This document shows positions 33,440-43,351 of a DNA stretch of 64,000 bases, in pieces (position 1 is the first letter of the stretch; every line of letters begins with the position of its first letter). Location: assembly GCA_004195035.1 (NCBI GenBank), contig SGBD01000001.1:372001-436000 (forward strand), read 5' to 3'. Origin of the DNA: Candidatus Acidulodesulfobacterium ferriphilum. GTDB taxonomy: Bacteria; SZUA-79; Acidulodesulfobacterales; Acidulodesulfobacteraceae. The notes under the pieces were generated by a model, which had not been told where the DNA came from, made no database searches, and saw only the letters and a list, made by a program, of their open reading frames with translations. Made by a program: the position numbers and the translations under genes.

Positions 33440-35734
33440 TCAATATTTCTTTTCAAGGAGAGATGGTTCACCAAGAATTACCTTATTAACATTTTCCTCA
33501 TTTGATTTAATTTCATATTTTGCAATTATAGCATCTATTATTAAACCCAATCCCAATCCTATAATTATTCCAAAAAATGATTTAAATTCAGGGATTAAAT
33601 TAAGCAAATCAATAAAAATACCAATTATCAAAAAAGCAATTCCAAGCAACATCATTAAAGATTCAATAAAAGATATATTTGATATTATATTTTCTATAAT
33701 TACATTTGAATATAAAATTGGATGACGAAGATTACACAAATGTGCGCGTATTATTTTACAATAGGAAAGATAATTATAAGCCTTAATTCTATAGTTAAAA
33801 GCCTCGGCTGTAATGTTTTTATCCATATTTTTTTTAGGTCTTGCATTTACAACTTTTGTGAAATCATTGATAGACTCTTTATATAGCTCCAACTCATAAT
33901 TTGCCAATCCCCTAAGCCTGTAAGCTTCAGTATTTTTATCATTTATTCTAATAGCTTCGGTAAAAAAATTGATAGCTTCAGGGTAGCTTTCCAAATTAAG
34001 GTAGGCTCTCCCTTTGTCAATATAAATCTCGTCATAATAATCGTATTTTTGATAATCATCCTGATTTATTTCTATTTTTATGGCTTCTTCCCAATCATTC
34101 TTAGCTTTTTGGATGTTATCGTAGTTAGCCAATGCTCTGTAATTATAGGCCTTTATAGATTTTGGATCTATTTTAATTGTGTTTGTAAAATCTTCGATAG
34201 CCTCTTTGTATTTTCTTAAAAAAAGGTAAGATCTTCCTCTAAGGAAGTAAGCATTATCACATTCTTGAAATAATTTTATAGCTTTTGTGCAATCCTTAAT
34301 GGTTGCACTATAATCATTTAAATTAAAATGATTTATTCCTCTGTCGGCATAAGCATAGCTTAATTCTTTTGCATCTTTTTCTTTTGTTATTACTATTTTG
34401 AGATCTTTAATAGCTTTTTGATATTTACCCATTCTAAAATAAACAGAGGCTCTAAATGAGTAAAACTCATTATTATTTGAATTTGTTTTTATTGCTTTTG
34501 TGTGGTCATGTACGGCTTTTCGATATTTGCGTAAATTATAATAGGTCGTTCCTCTATTTTTATAGTACTCAGCATTCTTAGAATTAATTCTTATTGCTTC
34601 AGAAAAATCACTTATAGCCTCTTTGTTTTTTTCGCCTGAATCAAGATATGATAACCCCCTATTATTAAAGAATTCAGCATTTTTATTGTCTAGTTCTATA
34701 GCCTTTGTAAAATCGGAGATAGCCTTGTTATAATTGTCGGGATTATCGGGACCTAAAGAAGCAAAAGCTGCGCCACGATAATTATAAGCATCTGCAAACT
34801 CTTTTTTAATCTCTATAGCCTCTGTAAAATCGTCAATGGCTTTATTAATAATATTTCCATATTCTTCATTATTTTTTAAATTGCGCAAATAAAAATAAGC
34901 TAATCCCCTGTTATTGTAAGCTTCTGCATTTTTGTCATCTAATTTTATAGCCTCTGTAAAATCGTCAATAGCATTATTTATAGTATCTTCATATTTTCTA
35001 TCATTACCTTTTTGTTGTTCGCTATAATCAAAATATGTTAGTCCCCTGTTATTGTAGGTTTTGGAATTTCTATCATTTAATTTTATAGCTTCTGTGAAAT
35101 CGTCGAAAGCCTTCTGAAATTTTTTTAAATCTCGAAAAGTTGAACCTCTATTATTATACGCATCAGTATATTCTTTATTTATTTCTATGGCTTTTGTAAA
35201 GTCGTCAATGGCTTTATCATATTCTTTTAAAGAGCCATAGGACATTCCTCTAAAATTATAAACCTCTGCGTCATCATGTTTTGATTCTAAATCTAATTTT
35301 ATAACTTCTGTGAAATCGCTAATGGCCTCCTCATATTTTTTTAGTTCGTAATAAATTCGTCCTCTTCGCATATAAGCACATCTTGGATAATTAGGAAACT
35401 CTCCTGTATTAGTCAATTTTAGTTCAATTATATAATCTTTAATGGTTTTAATATATTTTTCTTTTAAGAAAGGATAATAACGGCTTTTTATTTGAAAATT
35501 AATATTAATATAATCAGGGTTAAGTTCTGTAGCTTTTATGTAATCATTGATAGCTTTATGGTAATGCCCTAAAGCAGCAAAAGTCATACCTCTAAAATTG
35601 TATGCTTCCGCATTTTTATCGTTTATTCTTAAAACTTTCGAAAAACTTTCTTTAGCTTTTTTATAAAATCTTAAATAAAAAAGAATAATGCCAATATAAT
35701 AATTTGTTTTTATTATTAATTGCGATTTGTTCAT
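33440..35734 (-). CDS. Large TPR-repeat protein with C-terminal membrane segments
   Basis: A 764-residue protein made of about 16 TPR units of 34 residues (some with inserts of 8-12 residues), most reading AYNNRG...KAIDDFTEAIKLD. The repeats run from about residue 10 to 660. They are followed by two hydrophobic segments (about 690-712 and 718-738) and a short charged tail, so the TPR array would be membrane-tethered. No catalytic domain is visible. TPR arrays bind other proteins; the partner is unknown. It lies between the restriction gene and the small protein/radical SAM pair and belongs to the accessory island. Confidence 0.85.
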   Translation of the reverse strand: MNKSQLIIKTNYYIGIILFYLRFYKKAKESFSKVLRINDKNAEAYNFRGMTFAALGHYHKAINDYIKATELNPDYININFQIKSRYYPFLKEKYIKTIKDYIIELKLTNTGEFPNYPRCAYMRRGRIYYELKKYEEAISDFTEVIKLDLESKHDDAEVYNFRGMSYGSLKEYDKAIDDFTKAIEINKEYTDAYNNRGSTFRDLKKFQKAFDDFTEAIKLNDRNSKTYNNRGLTYFDYSEQQKGNDRKYEDTINNAIDDFTEAIKLDDKNAEAYNNRGLAYFYLRNLKNNEEYGNIINKAIDDFTEAIEIKKEFADAYNYRGAAFASLGPDNPDNYNKAISDFTKAIELDNKNAEFFNNRGLSYLDSGEKNKEAISDFSEAIRINSKNAEYYKNRGTTYYNLRKYRKAVHDHTKAIKTNSNNNEFYSFRASVYFRMGKYQKAIKDLKIVITKEKDAKELSYAYADRGINHFNLNDYSATIKDCTKAIKLFQECDNAYFLRGRSYLFLRKYKEAIEDFTNTIKIDPKSIKAYNYRALANYDNIQKAKNDWEEAIKIEINQDDYQKYDYYDEIYIDKGRAYLNLESYPEAINFFTEAIRINDKNTEAYRLRGLANYELELYKESINDFTKVVNARPKKNMDKNITAEAFNYRIKAYNYLSYCKIIRAHLCNLRHPILYSNVIIENIISNISFIESLMMLLGIAFLIIGIFIDLLNLIPEFKSFFGIIIGLGLGLIIDAIIAKYEIKSNEENVNKVILGEPSLLEKKY

Positions 35735-35806
35735 ATCCTAAAATCCAATAAATACATATTATTTAAATTCCATACTGGCATATTTTTTGTTTTGTATAAC
35801 AAAAAT

Positions 35807-36601
35807 CTATATAATCACGTTAGCTTTTCCATAAAGCAAAGGAAGCGCGTTCTGCCTCATCCTAAATTTCGTTCCATGATTGTGTCCGGTGCGGGCATCG
35901 AAATCTACCAATATTTTTCCGTCTTCGATTGCTTTTAAAAAGCCCGCGAAATTAAACTTCTGCAACATCATAACTTTTGAATATTTATAAAACTCTTTAG
36001 CTTTCTCCTTTTTAACTTCCGCCTGAACATAAAAACAATTTAAAAGTTTTGTTCCCGCTTTATGTTCTAAATCATCAAAACCCCAATATGGTTGCGGATC
36101 TAATTCCCCAAGCCCTATATTCTCCTTAACCGTCTTAAGCCAATCGGCATGCCTTATATCAACGGCTTTGGCATCGAAGGAAATTAAAACCTTTCTTTCC
36201 TTCCTGTCTATAACGACCATGAAGCCCCTATCGCTCCTTGATAATCCATGGATAGTCTGCCTGAAACTCATTTCGTTTTCAGGATAATGTTTGCCTGCCT
36301 CTTTATGCGGCCAGCCGTATCTTTGCAAAAAGACTTGCGGTACGAAACGAATAGCTCTTGGGGAAGGCTCCGTATGGAATAAGGTGGTAAGAGACGTGGA
36401 GTTAATGCGTTGCGATTTAAGTTCCCACTCGGCTGCATTTGGAATCGGTAAATTATTCTCTTTAATACCAAGCAAGTCTTCCAAGGTATTCCCGATTCCG
36501 CCGTGGTTTCCTTTGCGGGCGTTTGGAATCCAGCCTATTGCATAAATTTCTTTTAATTTATCTATTAAAGTTTGTTTTGTATATATTACAGGTTTTTTCA
36601 T
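35807..36601 (-). CDS. MvaI/BcnI-family type II restriction endonuclease
   Basis: A 264-residue protein resembling the MvaI/BcnI family, whose members act as monomers on CCWGG or CCSGG. Family-like parts are NARKGNHGGIGNTLEDLLGI near the N-terminus, the nuclease strand EWELKSQ (Glu60 and Lys62 as the ExK pair) and the C-terminal FDARTGHNHGTKFR. The residue five before Glu60, where PD-ExK enzymes carry Asp, is Asn55, so activity is uncertain. It overlaps the methyltransferase stop by four bases (ATGA), which means methyltransferase first, nuclease second. Target specificity is only inferred from family. Confidence 0.82.
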   Translation of the reverse strand: MKKPVIYTKQTLIDKLKEIYAIGWIPNARKGNHGGIGNTLEDLLGIKENNLPIPNAAEWELKSQRINSTSLTTLFHTEPSPRAIRFVPQVFLQRYGWPHKEAGKHYPENEMSFRQTIHGLSRSDRGFMVVIDRKERKVLISFDAKAVDIRHADWLKTVKENIGLGELDPQPYWGFDDLEHKAGTKLLNCFYVQAEVKKEKAKEFYKYSKVMMLQKFNFAGFLKAIEDGKILVDFDARTGHNHGTKFRMRQNALPLLYGKANVII

Positions 36602-37374
36602 ACCATAGAAAAGAGCTTGCCTTGGGATAAATGTTTTTTAATCCGTTCTTCCGCCATGCCGCAATATTCAGGGGATATTTCAATTCCTATATAATCCCTG
36701 TTAAAATTAATCGCTGAAATAGCGGTCGTTCCGGAACCCATAAACGGGTCTAAAACAATTTTGGCATCGGTCGAGGATATAATCCTGTCAATAAGACTGA
36801 TGGGAAATGCGGCGGGGTGGTCGTTTTTCATCTCTTGCGTAAATTCCCACACATCGCCGTATCTATTGGCTTTTTCTATAAGTTTGAATTTTGGTTTTGC
36901 AATAAGGTAGATAACTTCGTAGGTAGGTAAAAAATAGCCGGGGTTAAAATTCAGCCCCCCTTTTCTTTTCCATATAATAATTTGTCTTACGGGAAAACCC
37001 GAAACTATGTCCTGCCTATCCTGCAGGATTCCGGCTTGAACGCGCCATTTATGGTTGTAGAAAATAGCCCCCGAATCTGGAATTATCCTGAACATTTCTT
37101 TAAGGCAATCCCTTTGCCATTTTACATATTTATCATGAGGCATACAATCATTGTGGTGGGAATAGCCTTTCTGAAGGGCGGCATTTGCCCATTTCCCGCC
37201 GCGGCCGTCTTTCATGCCGTTTCCGGTAGAATTTTTTAAATTATACGGCGGCGAGGTAATAACTAAATCAACGGAACCGCCGGGGATTTGCTTCATAATA
37301 TTTACGGCATCTCCGCAAACTATTTGATTTGTAAAGTCTTCAGGAAAACGAAGTTCAGCAGAACTTAATTTCAT
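36598..37374 (-). CDS. Type II DNA methyltransferase, beta class (N4-cytosine or N6-adenine)
   Basis: A 258-residue methyltransferase of the beta class: the catalytic motif TSPPYN (residues 40-45) comes before the S-adenosylmethionine motif DPFMGSGTT (209-217). SPPY is common in N4-cytosine enzymes, and known partners of MvaI/BcnI nucleases methylate cytosine N4, so it probably protects the host against the overlapping nuclease gene. N6-adenine specificity is not excluded. No controller protein gene is seen. It is the first gene of the accessory island after murJ; no ribosome-binding site is obvious. Confidence 0.88.
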   Translation of the reverse strand: MKLSSAELRFPEDFTNQIVCGDAVNIMKQIPGGSVDLVITSPPYNLKNSTGNGMKDGRGGKWANAALQKGYSHHNDCMPHDKYVKWQRDCLKEMFRIIPDSGAIFYNHKWRVQAGILQDRQDIVSGFPVRQIIIWKRKGGLNFNPGYFLPTYEVIYLIAKPKFKLIEKANRYGDVWEFTQEMKNDHPAAFPISLIDRIISSTDAKIVLDPFMGSGTTAISAINFNRDYIGIEISPEYCGMAEERIKKHLSQGKLFSMV

Positions 37375-37559
37375 AACTTTAATAGTTTTATCGCCTATTT
37401 ATTGTTTTTATATTATTATAAGCATCGCCGGTTTTTATTTTATAAATTTATCATAATACTTCTTATAATGACCGGTCAAGAAAATTCATCACCTTGCATT
37501 TATTTTATAAACCTTAGCGCTTTTTTATTTTACCCTATATTTTTTAGTTTTCTAATACT

Positions 37560-39113
37560 TTAATATTTTCTCATTAAAACATCCCGCATAACACGCAGCG
37601 AATCGTTTTTGAATATAAATGAAGCAAAAAGGTAAGATGCTATTCCTATGACGAGAGAAACGACTACAATCATTAAAGAACGATAGTTTAACCTGTTTAA
37701 AATAATTATTATAAGCTCGACAAAAACTCCCATAACGATGCTTGCCGCTATTGTCCTTATGAAGGACTTAAAAAAACCGCTTCCCAGTCCTATCCTTTTT
37801 TTTGAATAAAGCCTTCTCAAAAGGAATAAGTAATTAAAAATCAAAGAAATGCTCGAGGCCAAAGCCAATCCGTCAACCCCCATTATTTGCATAAGTATTA
37901 CGGCAAGGATTATGTTAATTATCAAAGAATATACGGCTGCGTTAACGGGGGTCTTAGTATCCTTCATCGAATAAAAAACCGGAACCACGGTCTTTAGCAA
38001 TGCCGATGCCCATAGACCTATAATAAAAAAAAGGAGGACGGATGCCGTTTTTTGCGCATCTATCAAATTAAAAATCCCATGCATATAGATTAATCTTACA
38101 AGATGATTTCTTAATAAGATTAACCCTATACTTGAAGGTATTATTATGAAAAACATAAGGGATGCGGAGAAGTTAAACGCATTATCCACCTCTTTTATAT
38201 CGCCCCTTGCAAAAGAAGCGGAAAGCGCCGGAAAAATTGCCGTTTGCATGGCTATGGCAAATACCCCGAGCGGAAATTGGTAGAGCCTGTCCCCGTAGTA
38301 AAGATATGATATGCTCCCGGACGGCAAAAACGATGCAAGAAGGGTATCGAACAGCAGATTAAGCTGTATTACAGCCATTCCGAGAAGCGAAGGGGTAAGT
38401 AATTTAAAAACGGTCTTTACATCGCTATTTTTAAAATTAAATCTAAATCCCAGCTTGATTTTTTTTCGTTTAATATAGTAAACCTGAGATAAAATCTGCA
38501 AAATGCCGCCGATAATAACCCCGATAGCAAGCGCATATATGCCTTCGTGAAAAAACGGCCTTAAAAAGATAGCGGAAATTATAAATAAAATATTTAATAT
38601 TATGGGATATATTGCACCCGGGGCATAAGAATTATGGACATTTAAAACCCCCGCAAAAAAAGCGGTAAGCCCTATTAAAAATATGTAAGGAAACATCATT
38701 CTGGTAAGAAATACGGTAAGATGAAGTTCAAAGGGCTTATTTAGAAAACCCGGGGCGGTTATAGCGACAAATATAAAAGAAAACAAAACGCCCAGACATG
38801 AGAGAAATAAAAGAATAAAAAAAAGAATTGTGAAAACGGTCATCAAGAGGTCAGAGGATTCCTCCGCCCGCTTTTTAACTAAGCTCTCTGAATAGACAGG
38901 GATAAAGGACGCCGAAAGCCCCCCTTCCCCAAAAAGTCTTCTAAAAAGATTCGGTATCCTGAACGCGACAAAAAAGGCATCGGTAGCAACGCCGGCGCCA
39001 AAAAAATACGCAATACAAATATCCCTTAATAAACCTAAAATTCTGCTTATTAAAGTGAAAAACGAAACTACCGATAAATTCCTGACTATCTCATGATTTT
39101 TGGATTGCGCCAT
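37560..39113 (-). CDS. murJ: Lipid II flippase MurJ
   Basis: Moves lipid II across the inner membrane for peptidoglycan synthesis. The 517-residue protein has about 14 membrane helices of the MOP fold. Family marks are SRILGLLRDICIAYFFGAG at the N-terminus, ATDAFFVAFRIPNLFRRLFGEG, and GSISYLYYGDRLYQFPLGVFAIA in the middle. It starts ten bases after asd and ends the large biosynthetic run; the accessory island lies downstream. Confidence 0.96.
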   Translation of the reverse strand: MAQSKNHEIVRNLSVVSFFTLISRILGLLRDICIAYFFGAGVATDAFFVAFRIPNLFRRLFGEGGLSASFIPVYSESLVKKRAEESSDLLMTVFTILFFILLFLSCLGVLFSFIFVAITAPGFLNKPFELHLTVFLTRMMFPYIFLIGLTAFFAGVLNVHNSYAPGAIYPIILNILFIISAIFLRPFFHEGIYALAIGVIIGGILQILSQVYYIKRKKIKLGFRFNFKNSDVKTVFKLLTPSLLGMAVIQLNLLFDTLLASFLPSGSISYLYYGDRLYQFPLGVFAIAMQTAIFPALSASFARGDIKEVDNAFNFSASLMFFIIIPSSIGLILLRNHLVRLIYMHGIFNLIDAQKTASVLLFFIIGLWASALLKTVVPVFYSMKDTKTPVNAAVYSLIINIILAVILMQIMGVDGLALASSISLIFNYLFLLRRLYSKKRIGLGSGFFKSFIRTIAASIVMGVFVELIIIILNRLNYRSLMIVVVSLVIGIASYLFASFIFKNDSLRVMRDVLMRKY

Positions 39114-39122
39114 TAAATTTAA

Positions 39123-40166
39123 TCACAAATACTTTTGTATAAGTATTTCTGCTATCTGAATAGCGTTTAAGGCGGCCCCTTTTCTGACATTATCCGCAAC
39201 AACCCATAAATTTAAGCCGTTCGGTATGGAAAAATCTCTCCTGATTCTTCCGACAAAAACATCGTCCAGCCCTGCAACATGCGTCTGGTAAGGGTATCTT
39301 TCGTCAGGGTCGTCGCTGAATATATTATCCACAATCTTTATACCCTTTGTTTCGGACAACATAGCCTTAATATCTTTAATATCGAAAGGTTTCTCGGTTT
39401 CGATATTAATCGATTCGCCGTGACAGAAGAATACGGGTACGCGGACGGTCGTCGCCGTTATGCCGATCCCCTTGTCATGCATTATTTTATGCGTTTCTTT
39501 TACCATCTTAATTTCTTCTTTGGTATAACCGTCTTCACTAAAAACATCTATTTGAGGTATGCAATTAAATGCGATTTGAACGGGAAACTTCTCTGGAAAT
39601 ATATCGCCTTTTGCGTTTATAATCCCTGTGGTTTGGTAAAAAAGCTCATCCATTGCTTTTTTCCCTGCCCCCGAGGTTGATTGATAAGTTGAAACGACAA
39701 CCCTTTTTATCTTATATTTATCGTGAATCGGTTTCAGCGGAACAACCATTTGAATAGTGGAGCAATTGGGATTTGCTATTATATTCTTTTTGCCGTAATG
39801 CCGTATATCGTCGGGATTAACCTCTGGAACAACTAAAGGAATATCGTCGTCCATTCTAAAATATGAAGTGTTATCGATTACGATAGCGCCTTCTTTTGCG
39901 GCAAGCGGAGAATATTTTGAACTGGCAGATGCTCCAGGACTTGACAGAACAATATCTATTTTCTTTTTTTTAAAAGAATCTTCATTTAATGCTTCGACGA
40001 TATAATCCTCGCCTTTAAACTTTACGGCCTCTCCCATAGAATTTTCGGAAGCAAACAGGTAAAGTTCCATAACGGGAAAATTTCTCTGTTCCAATATCTC
40101 TAAAAATTCTCTCCCGACCAATCCCGTAGCGCCGACAATGCCGACATTATATTTATCTTTTTTCAT
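39123..40166 (-). CDS. asd: Aspartate-semialdehyde dehydrogenase
   Basis: Makes aspartate semialdehyde for lysine, threonine, methionine and diaminopimelate. NADP-binding GIVGATGLVGREFLEIL opens the 347-residue protein. The catalytic cysteine is in IIANPNCSTIQMV, and STYQSTSGAGKKAMDEL and the histidine in RVPVFFCHGES follow. The ribosome-binding site AAGGAG sits eight bases before the ATG. It follows leuB. Confidence 0.97.
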   Translation of the reverse strand: MKKDKYNVGIVGATGLVGREFLEILEQRNFPVMELYLFASENSMGEAVKFKGEDYIVEALNEDSFKKKKIDIVLSSPGASASSKYSPLAAKEGAIVIDNTSYFRMDDDIPLVVPEVNPDDIRHYGKKNIIANPNCSTIQMVVPLKPIHDKYKIKRVVVSTYQSTSGAGKKAMDELFYQTTGIINAKGDIFPEKFPVQIAFNCIPQIDVFSEDGYTKEEIKMVKETHKIMHDKGIGITATTVRVPVFFCHGESINIETEKPFDIKDIKAMLSETKGIKIVDNIFSDDPDERYPYQTHVAGLDDVFVGRIRRDFSIPNGLNLWVVADNVRKGAALNAIQIAEILIQKYL

Positions 40167-40191
40167 AAAACTCCTTTGTAAGAATCAGGGC

Positions 40192-41286
40192 CTACGCCCG
40201 GGCTTTAACATCTTTTAATTCTGAAATAACCGCTTTGCCCATTTCTTTTGTGCCGATAAGTTTTGTTCCTGCGGAATTAGAATAAATATCAAGGGTTCTA
40301 TATCCTTTTTTAATAACCCTTTCTACGGCTTTTTCTATCGCCGCAGCCAAATTATCCATATCAAAGCTATAACGGAGCATCATTGCAACGGACAAAATTG
40401 CCGCCAGCGGGTTTGCCTTGTTTTGTCCTGCGATATCGGGAGCGCTGCCGTGAATCGGCTCATACATCCCCTTTCTGCCGTTCAAACTGGCCGACGGCAG
40501 CATGCCGATTGAACCTGCCACCATCGATGATTCGTCGCTCAATATATCCCCAAACATATTTGTGGTAACAATAACATCGAACGATTTTGGCTGCCTTATG
40601 AGCTGCATCGAACAGTTGTCCACATACATATTGCTTAACCCGACATCGGGATAATCCTTTGAAACGGCTGCCACAACTTGCCTCCACAGTTCGGTGGACT
40701 CCAGAACATTAGCCTTATCGACCGATAAAACCCTTTTCCTTCTTTTGCGGGCAATTTCAAATGCGATTTTTGCAATCCTTTTTATCTCATTCGTTGTATA
40801 AACTAAAGTATTGACGCCCTTTTTTTGACCGTCTTCCATATCAAAAACCCCTCTAGGCTGTCCAAAATAAATCCCGCCGGTTAACTCCCTGACTATCATC
40901 ATATCGGTTCCGCTTACAATTTCTTTTTTTAAGGGAGAAGCATCTATAAGTTCGTCATAAATTTTTGCGGGTCTGAGATTTGCATAAAGCCCGAGTTCGT
41001 ATCTCAGTGTTAAAAGGGCTTTTTCTGGCCTAAGGGCAATCGGCAAAGATTCCCATTTTGGTCCGCCGACCGCTCCAAAAATAACGGCATCCGATTCTTT
41101 GGCAAGTTTAAGGGCTCTTTCGGTTATAGGATTTTTATATTCGTCATAAGACGCCCCGCCGACAAGGCCTTCTTCTATTTCATAAGCCGCTCCATTTTCG
41201 TCCAGAACAAATTTTAAAACATTTACAGCCTCCGAGGAAACCTCCGTGCCGATGCCGTCGCCTGCAAAAAGCGCCAATTTCATCAT
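40192..41286 (-). CDS. leuB: 3-isopropylmalate dehydrogenase
   Basis: Oxidative decarboxylation of 3-isopropylmalate in leucine synthesis, NAD-dependent. Its 364 residues include [31 protein letters not shown]-type substrate-binding arginines, [14 protein letters not shown], and the NAD-site signature [20 protein letters not shown]. The two adjacent ATG codons at 41286 and 41283 are both usable; the leuD stop is immediately upstream. Confidence 0.97.
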   Translation of the reverse strand: MMKLALFAGDGIGTEVSSEAVNVLKFVLDENGAAYEIEEGLVGGASYDEYKNPITERALKLAKESDAVIFGAVGGPKWESLPIALRPEKALLTLRYELGLYANLRPAKIYDELIDASPLKKEIVSGTDMMIVRELTGGIYFGQPRGVFDMEDGQKKGVNTLVYTTNEIKRIAKIAFEIARKRRKRVLSVDKANVLESTELWRQVVAAVSKDYPDVGLSNMYVDNCSMQLIRQPKSFDVIVTTNMFGDILSDESSMVAGSIGMLPSASLNGRKGMYEPIHGSAPDIAGQNKANPLAAILSVAMMLRYSFDMDNLAAAIEKAVERVIKKGYRTLDIYSNSAGTKLIGTKEMGKAVISELKDVKARA

Positions 41287-41787
41287 TTATTTAAGTCCTC
41301 CTTCCTTAACCCTTTTTCTCGCATATTCCATTAATCCCCCCGCATTAACAAGCTCGGACATAAACTTAGGAATGGGCTTTGCATTTATAACGCTATTTTT
41401 AGTTAAATTTTTAATCTCGCCGTTATCGGTGTTTACCTCGAGCATATCCCCATTATTTATATCATCGGTATTTGCTTCTAAAATAAACAGGCCGATATTA
41501 AAGGAATTTCTATAAAAAATCCTGGCAAAGCTCTTTGCTATAACGACCGGGACGCCACTGACTTTAATAGCCCTTGGGGCATGTTCTCTTGAGGAGCCGC
41601 ATCCAAAATTATTTCCCGCAACAATAAAATCGCCTTTCGAAATATTGGAGGAAAATGCGGGGTCAGCATCTTCCATACAGTGTTTTTTTAAATTCTCATC
41701 GCTTGAATCATTTAAGTATCTTGCCGGAATTATAGCGTCCGTGTCTATATTATCCCCGAACTTAAAAACTTTTCCCTTAAAGATCAT
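41287..41787 (-). CDS. leuD: 3-isopropylmalate dehydratase small subunit
   Basis: Forms the swivel subunit of isopropylmalate isomerase with LeuC. Marks in the 166 residues are DNIDTDAIIPARYL, the NNFGCGSSREHAPRA loop and ARIFYRNSFNIG. It is the short, archaeal/deltaproteobacterial-type LeuD rather than the 200-residue enterobacterial one. It lies between leuC and leuB, separated from leuC by a 156-base gap holding a repeat element. Confidence 0.96.
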   Translation of the reverse strand: MIFKGKVFKFGDNIDTDAIIPARYLNDSSDENLKKHCMEDADPAFSSNISKGDFIVAGNNFGCGSSREHAPRAIKVSGVPVVIAKSFARIFYRNSFNIGLFILEANTDDINNGDMLEVNTDNGEIKNLTKNSVINAKPIPKFMSELVNAGGLMEYARKRVKEGGLK

Positions 41788-41836
41788 AACCTCTCCTTTA
41801 TAAATGTTAAAACCTTTAACTAAATTACTCCATATT

Positions 41837-41929
41837 TTCTGGATTCCTGCCTTCGCAGGAATGACATATAGAGAAGTTTACCGTCTTATCTTAAAGGATG
41901 TCCCAACCCGCTTCGGCAGGAATCCAGAA
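41837..41929. repeat. Nested inverted-repeat element between leuC and leuD
   Basis: A 15-bp perfect inverted repeat (TTCTGGATTCCTGCC at 41837-41851, complement at 41915-41929) bounds a 93-bp element. The left half is itself a hairpin (41843-41862, 8-bp stem, 4-base loop); the right half is degraded. The interior shares ATGACA, GAGAAGTT and TAAAG with the element at 45801-45885 when that is read in reverse, so the two are copies of one family. Confidence 0.8.
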
Positions 41930-41943
41930 TTACTTATTTAGGA

Positions 41944-43218
41944 TTAAACAACCTCTTCAGGGCTTGCTATCTTGCCGAGTATTGCCGATGCGGCGCACAC
42001 CGCAGGGTTTGCAAGATAAACCTCGCTTGTTACATCTCCCATTCTTCCCTTAAAATTCCTGTTAGTGGAAGAAATTGCCCTTTCACCGTCGGCTAAAATC
42101 CCCATATATCCGCCAAGGCATGGCCCGCAGGTGGGGGTACTTACGACACCCCCCGCATCCATAAATATATCTATTAAGCCCTCTTTTTCTGCCGTCCTGT
42201 AAACCTCAACCGTTGCGGGAATAACGATTAATCTGGTGTATTTTGCAATCTTTTTCCCCTTTAAAATTTGAGCGGCTATTCTTAAATCCTCGATTCTTCC
42301 ATTTGTGCAAGAACCGATAACGGACTGGTCTATTTTAATATTTTTAGCGGATGCTTCGCTTATATCGACGCTGTTTTCGGGAAGATGGGGCAACGCAACC
42401 TGCGGATTTATCGTTTCGGTATTAAAATTTAAAACCTTAGCATATTTTGCCCCTTCATCGCTTTTATAAAATGTGTAATCTCTATTTGCTCTTCCTTTTA
42501 CATATTCTTCGGTAATTTCATCAGGTTCGAAAATTCCGCTTTTAGCTCCTGCTTCTATCGCCATATTAGATATAGTAAACCTGTCTGCCATACCGAGATG
42601 TTTAAATGTGTTTCCCGAAAATTCAAGCGCCATATAATTTGCCCCTTCGACGCCTATCTGCCCGATTAAATACAGCACCAGATCCTTGCCTGAAACCCAT
42701 TTTTTGGGTTTTCCCGTAAAAACCACCTTTATCGACTCGGGAACTTTTAACCACAGTTCGCCAAAGGCAAAGGCGTATGCCAGATCGGTCGAACCTACGC
42801 CCGTGGCAAAAGCGCCCAACGCCCCGTAAGTGCAGGTATGGGAATCTGCCCCGATTACAAGGTCTCCGGGTAAAACAATCCCTTTTTCCGGCAAAAGAGC
42901 ATGTTCGACCCCTGCTTCGCCGCATTCAAAATAGTATTTAATATCGTAGGTTTTCGCAAATTCCCTGAGCATTTTTGCCTGTTTTGCGCTCAGGATGTCC
43001 TTATTGGGGACAAAGTGGTCAGGAACCAGAGCTATCTTCTGCCTGTCAAAAACTCCGTTTATTCCAATAGTTTCAAATTCCTTTATTGCGATAGGCGCCG
43101 TAATATCGTTGCCGAGGGCAATATCGACCCTTGCATTGACGATATCGCCGGGCTTAACTTCGCCTAAATCCGTATGGTTTAATATTATTTTTTCGGTAAT
43201 GGTAAGAGGTCTTCCCAT
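41944..43218 (-). CDS. leuC: 3-isopropylmalate dehydratase large subunit
   Basis: Aconitase-family subunit with a [4Fe-4S] cluster, isomerising 2- to 3-isopropylmalate. At 424 residues it is the shorter LeuC type. Cluster cysteines are seen in [10 protein letters not shown] and in [34 protein letters not shown] is the substrate-site region. It is encoded between leuA and leuD. The ATG at 43218 follows a GGGGGTAAC purine stretch. Confidence 0.96.
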   Translation of the reverse strand: MGRPLTITEKIILNHTDLGEVKPGDIVNARVDIALGNDITAPIAIKEFETIGINGVFDRQKIALVPDHFVPNKDILSAKQAKMLREFAKTYDIKYYFECGEAGVEHALLPEKGIVLPGDLVIGADSHTCTYGALGAFATGVGSTDLAYAFAFGELWLKVPESIKVVFTGKPKKWVSGKDLVLYLIGQIGVEGANYMALEFSGNTFKHLGMADRFTISNMAIEAGAKSGIFEPDEITEEYVKGRANRDYTFYKSDEGAKYAKVLNFNTETINPQVALPHLPENSVDISEASAKNIKIDQSVIGSCTNGRIEDLRIAAQILKGKKIAKYTRLIVIPATVEVYRTAEKEGLIDIFMDAGGVVSTPTCGPCLGGYMGILADGERAISSTNRNFKGRMGDVTSEVYLANPAVCAASAILGKIASPEEVV

Positions 43219-43351
43219 CCTGATGTTACCCCCGTTATAAAATTTTTATAAAGCTAATTTCAATTTTGTGGAATTATGTACGGCTAATATATAATATAAA
43301 ACCTATTAAGAAATGGGTCAAATGAATAATATTGATAATAAAGATGAGGTT

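Noticed and set aside
33440-35734. Repetitive DNA considered as a CRISPR-like or tandem array
   Set aside because: The periodicity is the roughly 102-base coding unit of TPR repeats in one open frame, not identical repeats with spacers.
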